A stretch of 25,740 nucleotides of DNA from Candidatus Omnitrophota bacterium. Its GTDB lineage: Bacteria > Ratteibacteria > UBA8468 > MWAK01. The translations under genes were made by a program, and so were the position numbers. The stretch spans positions 11,010 to 36,749 of the forward strand of contig JAPLMK010000101.1 in the NCBI GenBank assembly GCA_026387085.1, in the 5' to 3' direction. The notes below the pieces were generated by a model. That model saw only the letters and a list, made by a program, of their open reading frames with translations. It was not told where the DNA came from and searched no databases. Shown here piece by piece: positions 15,193 to 21,278 of this stretch; position 1 is the stretch's first letter; each line of letters opens with the position of its first letter.

Positions 15193-15507
15193 ATGCAAGC
15201 CGTAATTGAAACCGGAGGAAAGCAATACATCGTGTCCCCGGGCATGAAGCTGAAGGTGGAAAAACTGCCCCCGCAGGACAAAGCTGAGTTTGTCTTCGAC
15301 CAGGTCCTGCTCTTTACCGCAGACGACGGAAAGATCATAACCGACCCGGCCAAACTATCTGCGGTAAAAGTAAAGGCGAAGATAATATCGGAAGGCAAAA
15401 ATAAGAAAATTCTGGTCTTCAAACGAAAATCAAAAAAGGACTATAAGAAAGCGTTCGGTCACCGTCAGTTTTATTCTCTGGTTGAAATTCTGGAGATAGC
15501 CACCTAA
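15193..15507 (+). CDS. rplU: 50S ribosomal protein L21
   Basis: L21 binds 23S rRNA in the large subunit. The 104-residue length, the start MQAVIETGGKQYIVSPG, the central FDQVLLFTADDG and the C-terminal KRKSKKDYKKAFGHRQFYSLVEI, with its conserved HRQ segment, match the family throughout. A strong AAGGAGG (15181-15187) lies 5 bases before the ATG. The usual partner rpmA (L27) does not follow; hflX begins 28 bp downstream instead. The leader of about 90 bases upstream has GC-rich hairpin potential but no regulatory RNA class that I recognise. Confidence 0.97.
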   Translation: MQAVIETGGKQYIVSPGMKLKVEKLPPQDKAEFVFDQVLLFTADDGKIITDPAKLSAVKVKAKIISEGKNKKILVFKRKSKKDYKKAFGHRQFYSLVEILEIAT

Positions 15508-15535
15508 AAATACCTAAGGTTACAAAATAATAAAA

Positions 15536-16642
15536 TTGCTTAAATCATTACTGATTGTGGTTGATGAAGGCCCGGCTGGTTTTCCGACCGAAGAAGCGGT
15601 TGCGGAACTGCAAAACCTCTGCCTGACCGCCGGAATTCCGGCGGGAGGAGTAGAAACGCTCAAGGTCAGAGAACCAAACGCCACAACCTATTTCGGAAAA
15701 GGAAAGGTGGCGGAAATCGCCGGACGGATTAAAGAAAATGATTTTAAGCGGGTCATTTTAAATCTAGACTTTTCCGGTATCCAGCAAAGAAATTTAAAAG
15801 ATAGTTGGGGCGTAGAAATACTGGACCGGACCAGCCTGATTTTGCAGATATTTTCCAAGCACGCTCACAGCGCCGCCGGAAAACTTCAGGTGGAGTTGGC
15901 CCGGGAAAATTACCTCCTCTCCCGGATGACCGGCAGAGGCATTCTCCTTTCCCGGCTGGGCGGAGGTATCGGCACCCGCGGTCCCGGGGAAATGAAACTG
16001 GAAGAAGAACGCCGGAGAGCCCGGGAACATATTAAGCGCCTGGAAATCCGTATTTCCGCGCTGGAAGAACAGCGGCAAAAACTCCGGGATCTGCGCAAAG
16101 GCAGGGGAGTGCCGGAAATAGCGCTGGTAGGATATACCAACGCCGGCAAGAGCGCGCTCCTTAACACCCTGTGCCATAAAAAAGCAACATTAGTAGCCGA
16201 TAAACTTTTCGCCACGCTTGATACCACCACCAGGCGCATTTACTTTTGCGCCGAAGGCGCACTCGCCTCTGGCGAGGGCAAGGGAAGGTTTGCGGTGGCG
16301 ACCGATACGGTTGGATTTCTCCATAACCTTTCCCATACCCTGGTTGCCGCGTTCCACGCAACCCTGGAAGGAATCTCCGACGCGCAATTAATTATAGTGG
16401 TTCTGGACGGAAGTTCCGGCCTGATTTCTGAACATTACGGCACAACAATAGATGTTTTAAACCAACTTTCGGCAAAAAATCTGCCGCGGCTGGTCGTAAT
16501 CAACAAACTGGATCTTTTAACTGCCGAACAAAAAGAACGGCTGGAACGCAAGTTCCCGGAAGCGGTCTTTACTTCCAGTATTACCGGAGAAGGACTGCCT
16601 GACTTAAAAGAAAACATTGCTGCCCGAATATGGATGAACTAA
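15536..16642 (+). CDS. hflX: ribosome-associated GTPase HflX
   Basis: HflX binds the 50S subunit and splits or rescues stalled ribosomes. The N-terminal HflX domain has the typical NATTYFGKGKVAEI and DRTSLILQIFSKHA, then GRGILLSRLGGGIGTRGPGE and a coiled-coil linker rich in Arg/Glu. The G domain shows G1 GYTNAGKS, G3 DTVGF and G4 NKLD. About ten extra residues (GALASGEGKG, near 242-251) occur where related proteins have a short turn, encoded by a small hairpin. The start is the TTG at 15536, without a well-placed Shine-Dalgarno, so it could be imprecise. The gene lies directly after rplU and its end overlaps nrnA by 13 bp. Confidence 0.95.
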   Translation: MLKSLLIVVDEGPAGFPTEEAVAELQNLCLTAGIPAGGVETLKVREPNATTYFGKGKVAEIAGRIKENDFKRVILNLDFSGIQQRNLKDSWGVEILDRTSLILQIFSKHAHSAAGKLQVELARENYLLSRMTGRGILLSRLGGGIGTRGPGEMKLEEERRRAREHIKRLEIRISALEEQRQKLRDLRKGRGVPEIALVGYTNAGKSALLNTLCHKKATLVADKLFATLDTTTRRIYFCAEGALASGEGKGRFAVATDTVGFLHNLSHTLVAAFHATLEGISDAQLIIVVLDGSSGLISEHYGTTIDVLNQLSAKNLPRLVVINKLDLLTAEQKERLERKFPEAVFTSSITGEGLPDLKENIAARIWMN

Positions 16643-17589
16643 AGTTTTTGAGCAATTACCGCTCTTTCTTCATTACCAGCCACCTCTCTCCGGATGGGGA
16701 CGCGATTGGGAGTGAAATAGCGCTTTACTTTTTCCTGAAAGCTAAAGGCAAACAAGCGGTAATCGTCAACGATGAACCGGTGCCGGCTGGCTACCGGTTT
16801 CTGGAGGGGAGCGAAATAATTCAGCCTTTAGCCGATTTCAAACGCCGGCCTCGTTTCCGGGATTCTTTTGAAGCCGCCGTATTCCTGGAGTGCAGCAGTA
16901 AATATCGCGCCGGCCAATCCGGCAAAATAGCGGAAGATGTGCCCATCCTCAACATTGACCACCATATTGACAATAGCCTTTACGGGAACGTAAACCTGGT
17001 TTCGCCTGGGGTTTCCGCGTGCGGAGAAATTGTTCACGATGTCATTATCCAGTCCGGCGGAAAAATAACCCCGGAAATCGCCTCGGCTCTCTATACGGCC
17101 ATCCTCACCGATACCTCTGCGTTCCGCTTCAACACCAACGCCCAGACCCTGCGCATCACCGCCGACCTCATTGACAGCGGCGCCGAACCGAACAAAATCG
17201 TCGAAGGAGTTTACGAACAGGTCTTATTCGCCACCCTGCTTTTGCTGGGCAAAGTGCTCTCCACCATCAAACAAACACCGGACGGGTACGTTGTCTACTG
17301 TAAAATAAACCGGCAAATGTATCAGGAGACCGGAACTTCCGAATGCGATAGCGAGAGTTTTATCGACTACCTGAGAGTAGTCGAAAATAACCGCGTTACC
17401 TTTCTCCTTAAGGAACTGCCCGACGGGAAAACCCGGGTTAATCTGCGCTCAAAAAATGCCTACGATGTGCAGAAGGTTGCCGCCGAATTCGGCGGCGGCG
17501 GGCACCGCAATGCGGCCGGCTGCACTATCAACACCGGCCTGGAAGAATCCGAGCGCCTGATTCTGGCGGAAATCAAAAAGATTCTTTAG
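16630..17589 (+). CDS. nrnA: bifunctional oligoribonuclease / pAp phosphatase NrnA (DHH family)
   Basis: NrnA degrades short RNA oligonucleotides and dephosphorylates 3'-phosphoadenosine 5'-phosphate, using Mn2+. The DHH domain shows ITSHLSPDGDAIGSE at the start, the NIDHHIDN motif near residue 110 and the downstream ILTDTSAFRFNT. The C-terminal DHHA1 domain ends with FGGGGHRNAAGC, which binds the substrate phosphate. The length of 319 residues is standard. The start overlaps the end of hflX, which implies co-translation. It faces the SGNH esterase gene, whose stop lies 6 bp away on the other strand; I see no clear terminator between them. Confidence 0.95.
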   Translation: MDELKFLSNYRSFFITSHLSPDGDAIGSEIALYFFLKAKGKQAVIVNDEPVPAGYRFLEGSEIIQPLADFKRRPRFRDSFEAAVFLECSSKYRAGQSGKIAEDVPILNIDHHIDNSLYGNVNLVSPGVSACGEIVHDVIIQSGGKITPEIASALYTAILTDTSAFRFNTNAQTLRITADLIDSGAEPNKIVEGVYEQVLFATLLLLGKVLSTIKQTPDGYVVYCKINRQMYQETGTSECDSESFIDYLRVVENNRVTFLLKELPDGKTRVNLRSKNAYDVQKVAAEFGGGGHRNAAGCTINTGLEESERLILAEIKKIL

Positions 17590-17594
17590 ACAAA

Positions 17595-18980
17595 CTAAGT
17601 GATTCTAAAACGGTAAAAAGCCAGTAAAGGTTTTAAGGAAATCGCCTCGTAGATTGAAGTCTTGGGGGTAAACCCAAATCCGTTGTGGACAAACGCTTCT
17701 CCTTCCAAAGCCCTGGTTAACCTTAAAATCACTTTCTCTTTTCCCGCAAACTCCACCTTTTCAACCTCAACCCGGCCCCGGCTGTCTTCAACCGTAAAAT
17801 CTTCGACCACCGGTAAATCTGAGTGAAGACGGTGCCGCACATTACCAAAACTCAAAACAACTTCTTTCTTTTCGCCCCGCGCATCTGCCCCGCAAATTTC
17901 CGGAAAACGCCAGGGTATGTCTCTCTGATAATACATTCCCAGGGCCGTCGCAGCAAAACGCTGACCCAAAACAATGTTTCCGGACGGGCTGATATGAATC
18001 GGGTCAGAAAGCGGCAGGTCAATCGTGGGAATCACCGCCACTCCGGTTAAAGAATGGGCCGCCTGGCGTTGGGCTTCCCGCACTGTGCTCCATGCGATAT
18101 CCATTGCTTCATTTGGAAAGCCACAGACACGATTGAGTTGAGCGGTCAGAAAAAGAAGATTATGCTGATTCAAATCCCGGCGCGTGCTTTCCACAAACTG
18201 CCCGAAACGCTCCAGGTAGGAATGGCATAAAATATCGGTTGTGTCCGAGCATCCCTGGTACCAGCAGACCCCGGTTATCTTTCCGCCGGACAGCCCGATA
18301 CAGTGAAGCATATTCCGGTAGAGCGGCGCATCCGGGTTTTCCTGCGGGTTCCACTGAGAAAGAGGCGAAGCGCCCAGGGACGTTTGAATCAGTCCGATCG
18401 GATAGCCCAGCGTTTTCTTTAGTACTTTCGCAAAATTCAAGAAGGGCGAGTGCCCGGGATTTGCAAATTCCAGGTTCGGATGGTTATTCCCCCGGGTATC
18501 GTTCAGGGGATGGCTGGCAATGTCCCATTTTTCGTCGTTGCGCAGGATGTGTATGCCCAGTTCCGGCCCATCGTCAACTTCTCCTCTTCCGTACCCGGCG
18601 GCATTTGATTGTCCGGCAATCACCCATAAATCACCTACTCCGATGTGGTGGATGAAATCGCCGTGCAACCCCCATTCCAAAACAACGTCCTTCACTAAAA
18701 GAGAGGTTTCAATCCGATAGAGACCGCCGGCCGGCACTTTAATCTTTACCGACCACGTTTTGTCCGTCTGGGTTAAGGCCGGCGTCCAATCATTCTCGCT
18801 GCAAACCGGGATTTGGCTGTTTTCGCTCACTACCCGCACCAGCACCGCGCCTAAATCCTGCGGTTCCGAAAAAGAGTAGGTGCCTTCCAGTGAAATAACT
18901 GCCTTGCCGTCAGAATCTTTCTGGAATATCTGCCAGTCGCTTGCGCCTGATCTTATCCTGACACCGATATTATTAGCCAT
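17595..18980 (-). CDS. SGNH-type esterase, sialate O-acetylesterase (SASA/DUF303) family
   Basis: The 461-residue protein has an N-terminal beta-rich region followed by a SASA-type hydrolase domain. The catalytic serine lies in VIAGQSNAAGYG (about residue 145); LIQTSLGASPLSQW and GVCWYQGCSDT are further conserved blocks, and the Asp/His pair is probably in LSDPIHISPSG. The family removes acetyl groups from sialic acids or plant and microbial polysaccharides. No signal peptide is visible, so it may act inside the cell on imported sugars. GAGGAG lies just before the ATG. It is downstream of smpB and ssrA but separated by two terminators, so it is probably expressed independently. The substrate is not determined. 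Confidence 0.85.
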   Translation of the reverse strand: MANNIGVRIRSGASDWQIFQKDSDGKAVISLEGTYSFSEPQDLGAVLVRVVSENSQIPVCSENDWTPALTQTDKTWSVKIKVPAGGLYRIETSLLVKDVVLEWGLHGDFIHHIGVGDLWVIAGQSNAAGYGRGEVDDGPELGIHILRNDEKWDIASHPLNDTRGNNHPNLEFANPGHSPFLNFAKVLKKTLGYPIGLIQTSLGASPLSQWNPQENPDAPLYRNMLHCIGLSGGKITGVCWYQGCSDTTDILCHSYLERFGQFVESTRRDLNQHNLLFLTAQLNRVCGFPNEAMDIAWSTVREAQRQAAHSLTGVAVIPTIDLPLSDPIHISPSGNIVLGQRFAATALGMYYQRDIPWRFPEICGADARGEKKEVVLSFGNVRHRLHSDLPVVEDFTVEDSRGRVEVEKVEFAGKEKVILRLTRALEGEAFVHNGFGFTPKTSIYEAISLKPLLAFYRFRIT

Positions 18981-18999
18981 TATCTCCTCTTTTTAATAT

Positions 19000-19025
19000 A
19001 AAAAATGGCCGGATAAAATCCGACC
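19000..19025 (-). terminator. terminator after the duplicated tmRNA 3' end
   Basis: On the minus strand GGTCGGAT-TTT-ATCCGGCC forms an 8-bp stem (19025-19007, one G-T pair) followed by ATTTTTT. It resembles the terminator of the intact tmRNA gene (GGTCGGGAAAA stem), so the duplication includes a terminator. It lies 20 bp before the esterase start codon. Confidence 0.7.
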
Positions 19026-19029
19026 CTTT

Positions 19030-19063
19030 TGGTGGAAGCGCGGAGTAGTGAGCTCGTGGTCCT
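19030..19063 (-). repeat. duplicated 3' end of tmRNA
   Basis: These 34 bases match 19255-19287, the 3' end of ssrA including CCA: 25 of the first 26 bases are identical, followed by GGTCCT after a one-base indel. On the minus strand it contains CTCACTACTCCGCGC and TCCACCA. It has lost the T-stem pairing of the intact gene. It lies 225 bp downstream in the same orientation. Confidence 0.8.
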
Positions 19064-19080
19064 ACTTCACTCCGGCGGCA

Positions 19081-19200
19081 CGAGTTTAGCTCAGCCGCTA
19101 CAACTCGTAACGCTGCCTGCGCTCGTTTTTAGGGAAGGGAGCATCCCTTCCCTAATCTTCCGTCCCCACAAAGATTGCGCGGGAAAATGCCTTTTCCCGC
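19081..19200. repeat. three successive hairpins between the two tmRNA 3' ends
   Basis: Hairpin 1 is 19081-19107 (CGAGTT...AACTCG with nested TAGC/GCTA). Hairpin 2 is 19131-19153, a perfect 10-bp stem AGGGAAGGGA-gca-TCCCTTCCCT. Hairpin 3 is 19179-19200, a perfect 9-bp stem GCGGGAAAA-tgcc-TTTTCCCGC. I see no open reading frame or U-tract that would make them ordinary terminators. Confidence 0.75.
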
Positions 19201-19222
19201 ACCTTTTGCAGGCCCGTCGCTT

Positions 19223-19255
19223 AAAAAACAGGGCCGGAAAAATTTTCCCGACCCT
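19223..19255 (-). terminator. Rho-independent terminator of ssrA
   Basis: On the minus strand AGGGTCGGGAAAA and TTTTTCCGGCCCT (19255-19230) form a long stem with two G-T pairs, followed by GTTTTTT. It begins exactly at the CCA end of tmRNA. Confidence 0.85.
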
Positions 19256-19593
19256 GGTGGAGGCGCGGAGTAGTGAGCTCCGGTCCTGAAATAAAGAACG
19301 GTTGGCGCTACATGCTTTTTCCCCGTTTTGTCTTCCTGCCGGGCCCTCTCGGGAAATGGATGAACCGGCCGTAGCCTCAAGGTTTCTTACTCCTTTATCT
19401 TAAGGCGGAATAAAGGAGCCAGCCTGCTATCCGCTCCGCTCTCTAACTACAGGCAGTCAGAGGGGAGTCTGGCTTATGCCGCCAGATAGTTTGCCGTATT
19501 GGCAGTTTGTTTTTGGGGATTTTAACGAGCCCTTCCCCGAACTCGGCATGCTCCAATCCGTTACTTCCGTTCCAGTCGAATCAGTTCGCCCCC
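19255..19593 (-). ncRNA. ssrA: tmRNA (ssrA)
   Basis: tmRNA with SmpB rescues stalled ribosomes and tags the nascent peptide. On the minus strand the 5' end GGGGGCGAACTGATTCGACTGG is the family's conserved start. The 3' end CGCCTCCACCA pairs with GGGGGCG to give a 7-bp acceptor stem (one G-T), and CCA is encoded. The tag frame (19503-19474) reads GCC AAT ACG GCA AAC TAT CTG GCG GCA TAA, giving ANTANYLAA, with the stop in a hairpin CTGGC...GCCAG as expected. At 339 nt it is of normal size. The T loop is unusual: stem CGGAG/CTCCG encloses CTCACTA instead of a TTCRANY loop. smpB lies 53 bp upstream on the same strand. Confidence 0.95.
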
Positions 19594-19646
19594 ATTGAAT
19601 ACAATACGTGCGATAAATCGCACCGCTACAATCCACGAGAAAAATC

Positions 19647-20141
19647 TTAAACACGGTTATGAATCTCCAAATCAGATACCCGGCGCTTAATCTTCTCCCT
19701 TTTATCAAATTGCTTTTTGCTCTTGGCAACGGCTATCTCAACCTTTGCCCAGCCGCGCCGGAAATGAACCTTTAAGGGTATCAGCGTCAGTCCTTTCTGG
19801 CTAACCGCCTGGCTTAATTTCAGTACTTCCTGTTTGTGAAGGAGCAGTTTTCTCGGACGCCTTACGTCCAGCTCCTCCCGGCTGCACGGGTACGGAGCGA
19901 TATACATATTATGCAGGAAAATCTCGTTTTTGTCAATCCGGGCAAAAGAATCTGACAGGGAAGCGTTTCCGCCCCTGATGGACTTTACCTCCGGCCCGGC
20001 CAAAGATAAACCGGCATCCACCGTCTGGAAAATTTCATAATCATAACGGGCGCGACGGTTTTGAATGACCGGCGCAATCACGCGCTTCCTTTTCCCCGAC
20101 TCCGGTTTTACCTGCTTCGGCTTTATTTGCTTCGGCTTCAT
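19647..20141 (-). CDS. smpB: SsrA-binding protein SmpB
   Basis: SmpB binds the tRNA-like domain of tmRNA and escorts it to stalled ribosomes. The 164-residue protein has the core NRRARYDYEIFQTVDAGLSL, GPEVKSIRGGNASLSDSF, HNMYIAPY, RPRKLLLHKQEV and the C-terminal basic tail KKQFDKREKIKRRVSD that enters the decoding centre. The first 20 residues are an extra lysine/proline-rich stretch containing two KPKQ units, which makes the protein slightly longer than typical. TATAAT lies 10 bases before the ATG and no Shine-Dalgarno is visible, so a very short leader is likely. ssrA follows directly downstream. Confidence 0.97.
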   Translation of the reverse strand: MKPKQIKPKQVKPESGKRKRVIAPVIQNRRARYDYEIFQTVDAGLSLAGPEVKSIRGGNASLSDSFARIDKNEIFLHNMYIAPYPCSREELDVRRPRKLLLHKQEVLKLSQAVSQKGLTLIPLKVHFRRGWAKVEIAVAKSKKQFDKREKIKRRVSDLEIHNRV

Positions 20142-20157
20142 AATGTGTTATATTATA
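20127..20157. promoter_or_regulatory. overlapping divergent promoters of smpB and rpe
   Basis: For smpB, TATAAT occupies 20157-20152 on the minus strand, 10 bases before the ATG; no good -35 is seen. For rpe, TTGCTT (20127-20132) and TATATT (20149-20154) are 16 bp apart, and the start would fall a few bases before the ATG at 20165. The -10 boxes overlap, and neither gene has a Shine-Dalgarno, so both transcripts may be leaderless. Confidence 0.45.
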
Positions 20158-20164
20158 TCGCAAT

Positions 20165-20809
20165 ATGGTTAAAATTGCCGCATCAATCCTGAACGCGGAT
20201 TTTGGCAACCTCGGCCAGGAGATTAAGCGGGCGGAAGAAGCCGGCGCCCAACTCCTCCACCTGGATATCATGGACGGCCATTTTGTGCCCAACCTCACGC
20301 TCGGACCCCAGGTGGTCAAAAGCCTGCGTCCCCAAACCCGGCTCTCCTTTGAAGCGCACCTGATGGTTACCAATCCGGAGAAATTTTCCGGTCCGTTCAT
20401 TGAAGCCGGGAGCGACCTCATTCTTTTTCACCTGGAAGTAATCCCCAAGCCGGAAAAATTACTGGAAGAAATAAAAGCCCGCGGGGTCAAGGCCGGCCTG
20501 GTCCTTAACCCGGACACCCCGGCAGAAACCATCCTCCCTTATTTAGATGCACTTGACCAGGTTTTGGTTATGTCGGTAAACCCCGGGTTCGGAGGGCAGG
20601 AATTTATTGTTGGCGCCCTGGATAAGATTTCCATGCTTGACGCAGAACGGCGGAAAAGAGGCCTGAGTTTTGAAATTGAGGTTGACGGCGGAGTCAATCC
20701 GAAGACCGGCGCTCTCTGCCGGAAAGCCGGGGCTGATATCCTAGTGGTTGGAACCTATTTATTCCGGGCTAAAGATATTAAAGAAGCAATAAAATCACTG
20801 CAGATGTAG
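20165..20809 (+). CDS. rpe: ribulose-phosphate 3-epimerase
   Basis: This TIM-barrel enzyme interconverts ribulose 5-phosphate and xylulose 5-phosphate in the pentose-phosphate pathway. Motifs in order are IAASILNADFGNL, LHLDIMDGHFVPN with the metal-binding His and Asp, FEAHLMV with a further His, VLVMSVNPGFGGQEF and the phosphate-binding EVDGGVNPKT. The length of 214 residues is normal. The ATG at 20165 is the only sensible start and lies close to the shared smpB promoter region. It uses the product of gnd, encoded on the other strand at 11179. A palindromic repeat follows the stop. Confidence 0.97.
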   Translation: MVKIAASILNADFGNLGQEIKRAEEAGAQLLHLDIMDGHFVPNLTLGPQVVKSLRPQTRLSFEAHLMVTNPEKFSGPFIEAGSDLILFHLEVIPKPEKLLEEIKARGVKAGLVLNPDTPAETILPYLDALDQVLVMSVNPGFGGQEFIVGALDKISMLDAERRKRGLSFEIEVDGGVNPKTGALCRKAGADILVVGTYLFRAKDIKEAIKSLQM

Positions 20810-20822
20810 CGCTTCTAAAGGT

Positions 20823-20854
20823 ATGGATTCCCGCTTACTATCCGCGGGAATGAC
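20823..20854. repeat. 32-bp palindromic intergenic repeat, copy 4
   Basis: It is identical over 32 bases to 8558-8589, with stem ATTCCCGC/GCGGGAAT. It lies between the convergent rpe and tsaE genes and could act as a bidirectional transcript end, although no U-tract follows. Confidence 0.85.
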
Positions 20855-20862
20855 AGCGTTTA

Positions 20863-21273
20863 TTATAAAACAATTCTGCGCAGTTTCCGCCCCAGCACTT
20901 CTATCGATACTTTTCTGGTTTCCGGCGGCAGGTAACCGGCTATCCGCTCCGGCCATTCAATTACGATTACACCTTTGGCTTTCAAGCAGTCCTCAAAAGG
21001 GGTGGTATCTATTTCGGCTCCCTTTTCGAAACGGTAGAAATCAAAATGAAAGAGCGGCAAACGACCATGATAATGTTCAATCAAGATTACAAATGAAGGG
21101 CTGCGCACCTTTTTTTCCGACACCCCTAAACCTCGAGCCAAACCTTTCACGAAGACCGTTTTACCGGCGCCCAGCGGCCCGGTAAGCGCAATTATCTCCC
21201 CACCCTTTAATTTCTCAGCAAAGAGAGACGCAACCGCCTTGGTTTCCTCCGGGCTCTTTGTAATTTTTTTCAT
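20863..21273 (-). CDS. tsaE: tRNA threonylcarbamoyladenosine biosynthesis ATPase TsaE
   Basis: TsaE is the ATPase partner that resets the TsaD-TsaB complex during t6A synthesis. The 136-residue protein has the Walker A motif GPLGAGKTVFVKGLARGLG near residue 38, then SPSFVILIEHY and the conserved LFHFDFYR, and IVIEWPERI near the C-terminus. AGGG lies about 11 bases before the ATG at 21273. It begins 5 bp after the mnmG stop, so the two tRNA-modification genes probably form one transcript. Its functional partner TsaD is at 3623; tsaB is not in the window. Confidence 0.95.
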   Translation of the reverse strand: MKKITKSPEETKAVASLFAEKLKGGEIIALTGPLGAGKTVFVKGLARGLGVSEKKVRSPSFVILIEHYHGRLPLFHFDFYRFEKGAEIDTTPFEDCLKAKGVIVIEWPERIAGYLPPETRKVSIEVLGRKLRRIVL

Positions 21274-21278
21274 TTATA

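Noticed and set aside
19081..19155. Possible tRNA on the plus strand suggested by TAGCTCAG
   Set aside because: No acceptor stem, anticodon arm or T arm can be drawn around it; the bases are better explained by the hairpin CGAGTT...AACTCG.
8558..20854. CRISPR array suggested by identical 32-bp repeats
   Set aside because: The copies are dispersed singly over 12 kb with no regular spacers and no cas genes.
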